A DNA stretch of 64,000 bases, taken from the NCBI GenBank assembly GCA_035285325.1, contig JAYKJB010000067.1, positions 1 through 64,000 on the forward strand, written 5' to 3'. Numbering within the stretch: position 1 is the stretch's first letter; the number at the start of each line of letters is the position of its first letter. The notes below the pieces were generated by a model. It was not told the DNA's origin. It ran no database searches and saw nothing but the letters and a program-made list of their open reading frames with translations. Below, piece by piece: positions 8,453-15,937 of the stretch. This stretch comes from Candidatus Sericytochromatia bacterium (GTDB taxonomy: Bacteria; Cyanobacteriota; Sericytochromatia; S15B-MN24; JAQBPE01). The translations under genes and the position numbers were made by a program.

Positions 8453-9738
8453 GCGGGGTACTCCGCCTCGGTCAGGGCTTCCAAGGGCACGTTGAACAGG
8501 CCGTGAACCGGCACGCCCGGGTCATTCTCCAGCACGACCACATTGTGGGCCCAACATTCGATCTGGTGGTGGAGCGCGTCCTGACCGTCGCCCAGGCCGA
8601 AGGTCAGGCCGACCCGATCGGGCGCGATGGTCGGCCAGCGCAGGCTGAAAGCCAGTTCGTGCTGGCCGGCGGGCAGAGGCGCCAGCGGCTGGGGCCATGA
8701 GGCCGTGTTGTCGCCGAACAGCACGGTACCGAAGCGGTCTTGCGCCTGGTAGCCGAGGATGGGGGCTGTCAGCGGTGCGTCGAGTTCCAGCCGCACCCGC
8801 CAGCTGACGCGCTCGCCCGGGGCCACGCGGCGGCGGGTCGGATCCCCGCCCACCGCACAGGCAAAGGCCGTGATGCGGGCCTGCTGTCGGCCGCTGCGGC
8901 GGGACTCGGGAATGGCCTCCCAGCTCTCGCTCAGGGCGGTCGGAGCAGGCGCGGGGGGCATCGCGGGGGAGGCTGGCCGGCTCAGCCCGCGGCACCGTCG
9001 CTGGTAGGCCGTGATGGCATCCGAGGGGCCGCCCGCGAACACCACGCGGCCCCCTTCCAGCACCAGCGCCCGGTCGGCCAGGCGCGCCACGGCCGCCATG
9101 TCGTGCGTGACCAGCAGCTTGGTGCAGCCGGCCAGGACCGTCTCCAGGTGATGAAAGCATTTCTGCTGGAACAGGAAGTCGCCCACGGCCAGCGCCTCAT
9201 CGATGATCAGCACCTCGGGACGGGTGTGCACGGCCACCGCGAAGGCCAACCGGACCAGCATGCCGCTGGAGTAGGTGCGCACGGGCTGGTCGAGGAAGTC
9301 CCCGATCTCGGCGAAGGCCGCGATCGCCTCGAATTCGGCCGCCAGTTCATCCGGCCCGAGCCCGAGCAGGGCCGCATTCAACTGAACGTTTTCCCGCCCC
9401 GTGAAGTCCGGGTTGAAACCGGCACCGAGTTCCAGCAAGGCGGCCACCCGCCCGCCGACCTCGGCGGTGCCTTCCGAGGGCGCCAGCGTGCCCACCAAGA
9501 GCTGCAACAGGGTGCTCTTGCCGCTGCCGTTGCGTCCGATCAGCGCCAGCGTCTCGCCCCGCTGCGCCGAAAAACTCACGTCACGCAGGGCCCAGAAATC
9601 GTGCGGCGAGGCTCCGCCGTCCCCCCACAGCACCTCCTTGAGCCGCGCGAGGCCGGGCGCTTGCAGGCGGTAACGTTTGCCTAGCCCGTGGACGCGGATC
9701 ACGGGGGGGCTGGCCGCGCCGGCTGGTTCACAGGACAT
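8449..9738 (-). CDS. wzt: ABC polysaccharide exporter, ATP-binding subunit with C-terminal glycan-binding-like domain
   Basis: A 429-residue ABC ATPase. Walker A GRNGSGKST lies at 68-76, the signature YSSGM around 156-160, Walker B VLIIDE ending at 181 and the switch His in LLVTHD at about 212. The nucleotide-binding domain ends near 250 and is followed by about 140 residues resembling the Wzt C-terminal beta-sandwich, which in known systems recognises the modified non-reducing end of the O-polysaccharide before export. I use the ATG at 9738 because GAGGG stands seven bases before it; the longer reading from 9765 overlaps the permease by 38 bases. It overlaps the methyltransferase by ATGA. 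With wzm it forms the inner-membrane exporter. Confidence 0.92.
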   Translation of the reverse strand: MSCEPAGAASPPVIRVHGLGKRYRLQAPGLARLKEVLWGDGGASPHDFWALRDVSFSAQRGETLALIGRNGSGKSTLLQLLVGTLAPSEGTAEVGGRVAALLELGAGFNPDFTGRENVQLNAALLGLGPDELAAEFEAIAAFAEIGDFLDQPVRTYSSGMLVRLAFAVAVHTRPEVLIIDEALAVGDFLFQQKCFHHLETVLAGCTKLLVTHDMAAVARLADRALVLEGGRVVFAGGPSDAITAYQRRCRGLSRPASPAMPPAPAPTALSESWEAIPESRRSGRQQARITAFACAVGGDPTRRRVAPGERVSWRVRLELDAPLTAPILGYQAQDRFGTVLFGDNTASWPQPLAPLPAGQHELAFSLRWPTIAPDRVGLTFGLGDGQDALHHQIECWAHNVVVLENDPGVPVHGLFNVPLEALTEAEYPA

Positions 9739-10534
9739 CCGCGAACCCTCGCCGGGTGCGTTCAAAAAAGGCGTAACCGGCCGCGGCGATCAGGCCGGAC
9801 CCCAGCCAGAGCGCCCCGACGCTGCCGGGATCCGGCCATTGCTGCCACAGGACGATCGCCCGCGTCTGTTCGATCAGCGCGGTGAGCGGGTTGAGCGCCA
9901 GCCAATCGCGATAGGGCACGGGCACGGCCGCGAGCGGATAGAAGACCGGGGAGAGGAACAGCAGCAGGGTGGTCCCCAGCCCCACCACCTGACCCACGTC
10001 GCGCAGGTAGATGCCGAGGGCCGAAAGCCCCCAGCCGCAGCCGAGGCACAGGCCCGCCAAGGGCACGAGCAGCAGGGGCAGCGTCAGCAACGCGGGTCCC
10101 AGGCCCGCCCGGGTCAGGCTCAGATAGGCGAGCAGCAGCAGCAAGCCAAGCCCCGCGTGGTACAGGGCCGTGCCCAGCGGCACCCAGGCCAGGAGCGCCA
10201 GCGGAAAGACCACCTTTTTCACATAGTTCGGATGGTTCAGCACGAGTCCTGGCGCGCGCGCCAGGCACTCGGCCAGCACGCTAAACGGCAGCAGGCCGCA
10301 ATACAGCGCGGCGGCAAAACCCGCCTGCCCCGGCATGGCCTGGGGCCAGCGGGACGGAAAGACCATCCCGAAGACGAAGGTGTAGACCGCCAGCAGCAGC
10401 AGCGGCTGCAGCAGGGACCAGCCCAGCCCCAGCCAGCTGCCGCGATAGCGAGCCGCCACATCGCGGCGAACCAGCTGGGCGAGCAGGGGCAGGTGCCGCC
10501 AGGGGGGCGGCGGGCGATCGCGCCGGGCGGTCAT
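9728..10534 (-). CDS. wzm: ABC-2 type polysaccharide export permease
   Basis: A 268-residue permease with six hydrophobic segments and the ABC-2 family signatures: an N-terminal amphipathic RRDVAARYRGSWLGLGWS stretch, PLLLLAVYTFVFG, the NYVKKVVFPL loop and the SPVFYPL segment before NPLTALIEQTRAIVL. This matches Wzm/TagG-like proteins that move undecaprenyl-linked polysaccharide across the inner membrane. It is the first gene of the minus-strand operon; its stop lies within the start region of wzt (11-base overlap). The 195 bases upstream, shared with a divergent FAD oxidoreductase gene, should hold its promoter, but no clear consensus is seen. Confidence 0.92.
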   Translation of the reverse strand: MTARRDRPPPPWRHLPLLAQLVRRDVAARYRGSWLGLGWSLLQPLLLLAVYTFVFGMVFPSRWPQAMPGQAGFAAALYCGLLPFSVLAECLARAPGLVLNHPNYVKKVVFPLALLAWVPLGTALYHAGLGLLLLLAYLSLTRAGLGPALLTLPLLLVPLAGLCLGCGWGLSALGIYLRDVGQVVGLGTTLLLFLSPVFYPLAAVPVPYRDWLALNPLTALIEQTRAIVLWQQWPDPGSVGALWLGSGLIAAAGYAFFERTRRGFADVL

Positions 10535-10729
10535 GGCCGGGCGCCTGCGCCAGCGGTGGCGCCTGGAGAATCGAAAGCCATCTGCATCGGGCAGCCAGAC
10601 ATGCGACAGGAGGTCCGTGCGGTGCCGAGAAGCTCGGCGGGCGTTTCACGATCCCACGTTTGATCCAGCAGGGCAAGCACCGCTGGCGCCGCGCTTGCGG
10701 CCTCTCCCCCCAGCCCGCATCATGGCCGC

Positions 10730-12097
10730 ATGGCGGCGACAGACACGGTGCGGGTGGCGATCATCGGGGGCGGCTTCAGCGGCACGGCGGTGGCGTGGCA
10801 GTTGCTCCGCCTTGCCGCGCCCGAGCACGCGCTCGAGCTGACCCTGATCGAACGTCAGCCGGCGGCGCTCGGACGCGGCGTGGCTTATGCCACGCGCGAC
10901 CCGTTGCATCTGCTGAACACGCCGGCCGGCGAGATGAGCCTGGACCCGCAGGACCCTCAGGACCTGCTTCGCTGGTGGGCAGCCGCCGGCGGGGAGGCTG
11001 ACGCCCGGGCGTTTCTGCCGCGCGGCACCTACGGCGACTACCTGGTTTCGCGTCTGAACGAAGCGGTCGAGGCCTCGCCGGCCCGCTTCCGAGTCGTACC
11101 GGGGGAAGTGGTGGGCCTCTTGCCCGAGCCGGGCGGGTTTCGCCTGCGCCTGGCGGATGGGGCCTGCCTGAATGTCGAGCAGGTGGTGCTCGCGCTGGGC
11201 TTGCGACCGCCCGGGTCCGGAGCCTGGGGGCTGACGTGGCCGGAACAGGCGCCCTGGTTCGAGCCGGATCCCTGGGCGCCCTCGGCCACGCGGCCCCTGC
11301 CCGCCGGGGAGGAGGCGTTGCTGCTCGGCACGGGCCTGACGGCTATCGACGTGGCGCTCCGCTTGCTGGGTCGTTCGGAGGCGGGACGGGTCACCTTGCT
11401 ATCTCGGCGCGGTCAGGTGCCGCCCGCCTGGCAGGTGGTGGGGGTGGGGGGCGGCCTGGATGTGGCGGCGTTGCCCACCCGGATGTCGCAGCTGTGTCGC
11501 CAGCTGCGCGCCCAGGTGGCCTGGGAGGCGCAGCGCGGAGCCAGCTGGCAGGCCGTGCTGGACAGCTGGCGCCCTGACCTGAACGCGCTCTGGCAGCGCT
11601 TGCCGCTGGTCGAGCGGCGGCGCTTCCTGCGCCACGCCAAGGGCTGGTGGGAGCAGCATCGGCAGCGCCTGGCGCCGCCGGTGGCGGCGGCCTTTGAACG
11701 CGCCCGCGCCGAGGGGCGCCTGGTGGTGCAACCGGCGCGCGTGCAGCGCTTGCGCCCGAGCGGTGAGGCGGTCACGGTGGAATGGCGATCGCCCCACGGC
11801 CTGGAATCCCGGCAGGTCTCGCGGGTGGTGGTCTGCACGGGGCCGGATGGCAACCACCGACGTAACCGTCACCCGCTGGTGCTCGACCTGCTGGGCACCG
11901 GCCTGGCGCGCCTCGACCCGTTGCATCTCGGGCTCGACGTGGATGAGGTGGGCTGTCTGCGGGACGAGGACGGCTTACCATCTCGGGGACTGTGGGCCCT
12001 GGGCCCGCTGCGCAAGGGGGGCGCGTGGGAGTCGACCGCGGTGCCGGAACTGGCCCGACAGGCCGCGGCGATCGCCCACGCGCTGCTGCCTGGCTAG
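10730..12097 (+). CDS. FAD/NAD(P)-binding oxidoreductase (NAD_binding_9-like)
   Basis: A 455-residue flavoprotein. An N-terminal dinucleotide fold with AIIGGGFSGTAVAWQLL (GGGFSG about 13-18) binds FAD; RGVAYATRDPLHLLNTPAGEMSL (in part) is the typical second block of the family that also includes HI0933/YdhS-like proteins, and LLLGTGLTAIDVALRLL near the middle is a second nucleotide-binding strand. The C-terminal GLWALGPLRKGGAWESTAVPE closes the FAD site. The substrate is unknown. No convincing ribosome-binding site precedes the ATG at 10730, so it may be leaderless or start slightly elsewhere. It diverges from the polysaccharide operon and converges on a 60-residue small protein whose stop shares the same CTAG. 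Confidence 0.8.
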   Translation: MAATDTVRVAIIGGGFSGTAVAWQLLRLAAPEHALELTLIERQPAALGRGVAYATRDPLHLLNTPAGEMSLDPQDPQDLLRWWAAAGGEADARAFLPRGTYGDYLVSRLNEAVEASPARFRVVPGEVVGLLPEPGGFRLRLADGACLNVEQVVLALGLRPPGSGAWGLTWPEQAPWFEPDPWAPSATRPLPAGEEALLLGTGLTAIDVALRLLGRSEAGRVTLLSRRGQVPPAWQVVGVGGGLDVAALPTRMSQLCRQLRAQVAWEAQRGASWQAVLDSWRPDLNALWQRLPLVERRRFLRHAKGWWEQHRQRLAPPVAAAFERARAEGRLVVQPARVQRLRPSGEAVTVEWRSPHGLESRQVSRVVVCTGPDGNHRRNRHPLVLDLLGTGLARLDPLHLGLDVDEVGCLRDEDGLPSRGLWALGPLRKGGAWESTAVPELARQAAAIAHALLPG

Positions 12098-12276
12098 CCC
12101 CTCAGGGGGGCCGGCGTCAGGCCCACCGCTTCCAGCGGGAAGGCCTGCGGCACCAGGCTCCTCAGTTCAGCCAGTTCCAGTTCCCAGAAAAAGGCCGCGC
12201 GGGCATCGCGCGGATCGCTGCACGGGGACGGGGCCGCCTGGGCAGGAACGGCATAAGACAGATATTCGTTGGTCAT
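12094..12276 (-). CDS. Small protein with very strong ribosome-binding site, unknown
   Basis: A 60-residue frame (MTNEYLSYAVPAQ...) preceded by a perfect AGGAGGT seven bases before its ATG, one of the best ribosome-binding sites in the window, which argues for translation. It has one Cys (about 19), an amphipathic helix-like middle (FFWELELAELRSLV) and a Pro/Gly tail. No signal peptide or domain is recognised. Its stop overlaps the stop of the FAD oxidoreductase gene in a shared CTAG. A modified-peptide precursor is conceivable but there is no maturase signature beyond the nearby flavoprotein. I leave the function open. Confidence 0.5.
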   Translation of the reverse strand: MTNEYLSYAVPAQAAPSPCSDPRDARAAFFWELELAELRSLVPQAFPLEAVGLTPAPLRG

Positions 12277-12529
12277 GGCGCATACCTCCTGCAGTGACGC
12301 GCGGGGGGACGGTTTTGACGATAGGCGGGCTTCATGGCTTGGCCATCATGCAAACCGACGAAGCTGCCTGGCTGAAATGGCCAAGGGTGCGCGAGTGAAT
12401 TCTGGGGGGCCGTCCCGAGCGAGTGGATTGAAGCGCGATGTTTCAGGGTAAGCGACCAGCAGAGGGACCTTCGGGCTTGCGAACGAGGCGTTTGCCAGCT
12501 GCTTGGCCCGATTGTCGGGAGGAGATGCA

Positions 12530-13186
12530 ATGGACCCCGTGGCTCCGGTTGGCTCCGTGACCGCTCCGTTGATGAATCTTCCACCATCGCCGGTGGGAAC
12601 GCGCCCGCTCGATCCTGCCGTGTTGGAACGTCTCCCGCCTCCGCCGCCGCGCCCCCGTCCATCCGCCGGGCCGGCCCTTCGCAGGACCCGCCAGGGGATG
12701 GTGGCGGTGGATGGCAATTCGATCTGGGACGGCCTGAATGCGGCAGTGGCCGGTGCCGATGAAACCACCGATTGGCGCCGCGGCACCGATTCGCTGTCTG
12801 AGACCGATCCCACCGAGTCCGCTGCCCGGGCGGAGCGAGCCCGTGCCGCCTGGCGGCGCAAGAACCGAATTGAGACCTTGAGGCAACTCATCGCCAAGCT
12901 GAAAGTCAAGATGGCGACCCTCGGTCTGCGCCTGCAGAAACTGGGCAAGCAATTGGGCGTACTGCAAGGGAAGCTGGCGGTGATGCGGGGCAAGCTGAGC
13001 GCAGCGATTAATGCCAAGGCATCGCCTGAACTGATCGCCAGTCTCAAAGCCAGGATCAAGGGGTTGGAAGACCAGGTGGTGCGCATGACCCAGGACATCT
13101 CGACGGGGGAATATCAGATGGCGCAGTTCACAGAGGCGATGGGGGCCGCCACCACCGAACTGGACGCCCTTCTCGCCGCTGGTTAG
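12530..13186 (+). CDS. Coiled-coil protein with Pro-rich N-terminus, unknown
   Basis: A 218-residue protein. GGGAGGAG lies just before the ATG at 12530. The first 55 residues are rich in Pro and Val; residues about 95-200 form a long Lys/Leu-rich helix with heptad spacing (LRQLIAKLKVKMATLGLRLQ). No signal peptide, membrane segment or known domain is evident, so it is likely cytoplasmic and possibly structural. It ends nine bases before the SMUG1-like gene and might be cotranscribed with it. The preceding gap (12277-12529) contains only a weak ATGGC-TTG-GCCAT inverted repeat. Confidence 0.65.
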   Translation: MDPVAPVGSVTAPLMNLPPSPVGTRPLDPAVLERLPPPPPRPRPSAGPALRRTRQGMVAVDGNSIWDGLNAAVAGADETTDWRRGTDSLSETDPTESAARAERARAAWRRKNRIETLRQLIAKLKVKMATLGLRLQKLGKQLGVLQGKLAVMRGKLSAAINAKASPELIASLKARIKGLEDQVVRMTQDISTGEYQMAQFTEAMGAATTELDALLAAG

Positions 13187-13194
13187 CGACTCGC

Positions 13195-13983
13195 TTGGCT
13201 GCCTCGCATCCGGTATCGCTTGCGCTGCAACAGGCCGCCGCGGAACTGTCCCACGCGGTGCAGGGCTTGTCTTTCGCGCCCCCTGTCACCCACGTCTACA
13301 ACCCCTTGGAATACGCCCGCTCCTGCCACCTGGCCTACCTTGAACGCTACGGGCAGGGTCGCAAGCGGGTGCTTTTTTGGGGGATGAACCCGGGCCCCTA
13401 CGGAATGGCACAGACGGGTGTGCCTTTCGGGGAAATCGCCTCCGTGCGAGACTTTCTGGGGCTCGAACAGCCGGTCGGAGCGCCCCTCAGCCCCCATCCG
13501 GCGCGTCCGGTGCTGGGCTTTGCCTGTCCCCGCAGCGAGGTCTCGGGGCGGCGCTGGTGGGGGGCGATCGCCCGTGCCTTCGGAGACGCCGATGCCTTCT
13601 TCGAGGACCATCTGGTGCTCAACTACTGTCCCCTGATGTTCCTGGAGGCGAGCGGCCGCAACCGTACGCCGGATCAGTTACCGGTTCGCGAACGCGCCCC
13701 CTTGCTGGCCGTCTGCGATCGCCATATGCGGCGGGTCGTGGAATTGCTGGAACCGGCCTGGGTGATTGGCGTGGGCCATTTCGCCGAAGCCCGGGCGCGC
13801 CATGCCCTGGCGGGCATGGCGCTTGGCATCGGCCGCGTCAGCCATCCGAGCCCGGCCAGTCCGGCCGCCAACCGTGGCTGGGAGGCCTTGTTTCTGGAGG
13901 AGCTGGCCGCGCTTGGCCTGAGCCCTGCGGCGGCCGCTCACCAGCCGGTGCGGAAGCTCTCGAGCGGCCCGACCACCTCCTGA
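13195..13983 (+). CDS. SMUG1-like uracil-DNA glycosylase
   Basis: A 262-residue base-excision enzyme. The catalytic-site motif GMNPGPYGMAQTGVPFGE starts at 63 (family form GMNPGPxGMAQxGVPFG), a central LNYCPL strand occurs at about 142-147, and the second motif HPSPASPAANRGW at 217-229 places the catalytic-loop His. These match single-strand-selective monofunctional uracil-DNA glycosylase, which removes uracil and oxidised pyrimidines. The start codon is probably TTG at 13195, without a clear Shine-Dalgarno sequence. The last 46 bases overlap the end of the protease gene on the opposite strand. The C-terminal 30 residues extend beyond the usual domain. Confidence 0.86.
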   Translation: MAASHPVSLALQQAAAELSHAVQGLSFAPPVTHVYNPLEYARSCHLAYLERYGQGRKRVLFWGMNPGPYGMAQTGVPFGEIASVRDFLGLEQPVGAPLSPHPARPVLGFACPRSEVSGRRWWGAIARAFGDADAFFEDHLVLNYCPLMFLEASGRNRTPDQLPVRERAPLLAVCDRHMRRVVELLEPAWVIGVGHFAEARARHALAGMALGIGRVSHPSPASPAANRGWEALFLEELAALGLSPAAAAHQPVRKLSSGPTTS

Positions 13984-15590
13984 CCAGCCGGGCTCACGGC
14001 GTGGACGCGATACTGGTAGATCGTCCAGGGCTTGAGGCCGGCCAGGCGCACCTGCTGCTGACGCCTCGGTTGGCCCCCCTCCGTGGGGCTGCGTTGCTCC
14101 AGCTCTGCGCCTTCGCCGTACCGGACCTCACCTCGGGCGGGCAGGTTGGTGCGCCAGCGAATGCGGGCCCGCGTGCCGGAAGCCATGGCGCGGATCGCTT
14201 CGAGCCGAAGATCGGGTTCGGGCGGGGCGGTGGGGCGGACCACGGGGGTGGGCCGAGGGGCCACCGGGCTGGGCGAGGGCGCTGGTTCCTGCGCGGGGGG
14301 GGTCGGCCGGGGGCTCTCAGGCGTCGGCAGCGGGCTGGGGGAGGGTTCCGTCGTGGGGAGCGGCGTCGGACTGCCCGAGGCGGCCTGCACGGCGGCCCAG
14401 GCGTCGAGGCGGCGCAGCGCGGGGTTGGCTTCGAAACCCCGGACCGGCTGCCCGGTGCTCAGCAGGGTTGAGCGAACCTGTGCCAGGCCCCAGTCTGGTC
14501 GCAGGGCGCGCACCTGAGCCGCCACGGCGGCGACGTGCGGGCTGGCCATGCTGGTGCCGCTCAGCGACACGTAACCGCCGCCGAGCTGGGTGCTGAGGAT
14601 GCGATCGCCGGGGGCGGCGATCTGGACCCAGCGACCGAAATTGGAAAAGCTGGCGCGCGTGTCTTTGGCCGTGCTGGCGCCGACGGACACCACGCCGGGG
14701 TAGGCTGCCGGGTAGCTGAGGCTCTCACTGCCCTCGTTGCCGGCCGCCGCCACCACCAGCACACCGGCCTGCTGGGCCCGTTCGATGGCGGCTCGCAGGG
14801 TCTGGCCATCGGACGAACCGCCCAGGCTCAGGTTGATGACCCGAGCGCCCGCGTCGACGGCGGCGAGCACGCCATCGGCAATGTCGGACATGGCGCCTGA
14901 ACCCTGGGCATCCAGCACTCGGATGGCCAGGATCTTGGCCTGTGGCGCGACGCCGGCCACGCCGACGCCATTGTTCAGGCGGGCCGCGATCGTCCCGGCG
15001 ACGTGGGTGCCGTGCCCCTGCTGGTCTTGCGGGTCGCGGTCACCATCGACGAGGTCGCTGCCGGCCACGATCTGACCCTGCAGGTCGGGATGACGCTGGT
15101 CCACCCCGGTATCCAGCACCGCCACGGTGACGCCGCTGGCCTGGGCCTGGGGCCAGGCCTGTTCAGCGCGGATCGTCGGAATGGCCCACTGCTTGGGCAA
15201 TTGCGGGTCGTTGCTCTCGCTCATGGCAAAGCGGTAGTCGGGTTCGGCCCAGGCCACGGCGGGGTCCTGGCGAAGCGCCCTCAGCAGGGCATCGCGCTGG
15301 GTGAGGCTGCCACTGCGCAGGATTTCGGCCCGGGCCAGGCGCAGTTGGCGCACCTGCTGGGCCAGGGCCCGTGCCCGCGCCTGGCGATCGGCCCGGTAAC
15401 GCACGACCACATCGAGCGGCTCGTCCAACGCTTGCAGGCGATACTGGCCCGCCAGGGGGGGCGTCTTGGTGTCGCTGGCCTGGGCGGGGGGGCGGGCGGC
15501 CGGCAGCTGACCGGGGGCCTGGCAGGCCGTCAATGCCAGCGCGAGGAGCACGGGCAGGCGGTCTCGAAGGAGGGAAACGTGTCGTTGCAT
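13938..15590 (-). CDS. Subtilisin-like serine protease lipoprotein with C-terminal Fn3-like domain
   Basis: A 550-residue surface or periplasmic protease. Lipobox LTAC gives Cys23 as lipid anchor; residues about 50-120 look like an inhibitor I9-type prodomain; the S8 domain carries Asp160 (AVLDTGVD), His193 (GHGTHVAG), oxyanion Asn285 (AAGNEG) and Ser347 (GTSMASPHVA), so the triad is complete. A Pro/Ser/Thr-rich linker (about 405-465) joins a C-terminal fibronectin III-like domain (ARIRWRTNLPARGEVRYG). AAGGAAAT lies about 11 bases before the ATG. It converges on, and overlaps by 46 bases, the DNA glycosylase gene. The likely role is extracellular or envelope proteolysis. Confidence 0.93.
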   Translation of the reverse strand: MQRHVSLLRDRLPVLLALALTACQAPGQLPAARPPAQASDTKTPPLAGQYRLQALDEPLDVVVRYRADRQARARALAQQVRQLRLARAEILRSGSLTQRDALLRALRQDPAVAWAEPDYRFAMSESNDPQLPKQWAIPTIRAEQAWPQAQASGVTVAVLDTGVDQRHPDLQGQIVAGSDLVDGDRDPQDQQGHGTHVAGTIAARLNNGVGVAGVAPQAKILAIRVLDAQGSGAMSDIADGVLAAVDAGARVINLSLGGSSDGQTLRAAIERAQQAGVLVVAAAGNEGSESLSYPAAYPGVVSVGASTAKDTRASFSNFGRWVQIAAPGDRILSTQLGGGYVSLSGTSMASPHVAAVAAQVRALRPDWGLAQVRSTLLSTGQPVRGFEANPALRRLDAWAAVQAASGSPTPLPTTEPSPSPLPTPESPRPTPPAQEPAPSPSPVAPRPTPVVRPTAPPEPDLRLEAIRAMASGTRARIRWRTNLPARGEVRYGEGAELEQRSPTEGGQPRRQQQVRLAGLKPWTIYQYRVHAVSPAGQEVVGPLESFRTGW

Positions 15591-15842
15591 CGGGGACGGA
15601 TTTCCTTTGCTCGAATGCCAGATCTGGCAGGTGGTTCGGGTCGAGGTGGGGCAGGCCGGAGAATGACGTGGCCCGCTCAGGACTCGCTAACCCGGCGTGA
15701 CGTCCTGCCCCACGCGGCAGCCGAGCCTTGGGGCTCTCGCTGGCGCGTCCGGGGAACCTGGTTCTGTACGCTTGAAACCATTGGTTTTGACCGCTTTTCT
15801 GGCTTTATCAGGACTTGAGTCCTGTAAAATTTAAACAATTAT

Positions 15843-15866
15843 TAACCATTGCTTACGTGCTTCTTA
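15843..15866 (+). promoter_or_regulatory. AT-rich upstream element, copy 2
   Basis: TAACCATTGCTTA at 15843-15855, five bases, then TTCTTA at 15861-15866, identical in sequence and spacing to 183-206. It lies in an AT-rich island (about 15820-15870) roughly 70 bases before the chosen start of the next gene, the right place for a promoter or activator site. Confidence 0.4.
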
Positions 15867-15937
15867 ATAGGGTTCAGGCCAGGGTTGGGCCACATACCCA
15901 TCGGGTGGGATGGAGCGTGATCGTGGAGGTGGGCGCG

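Noticed and set aside
12094-12276. RiPP precursor assignment for the 60-aa gene
   Set aside because: No Cys/Ser/Thr-rich core, no double-Gly leader site and no known maturase next to it; only a flavoprotein of a different type.
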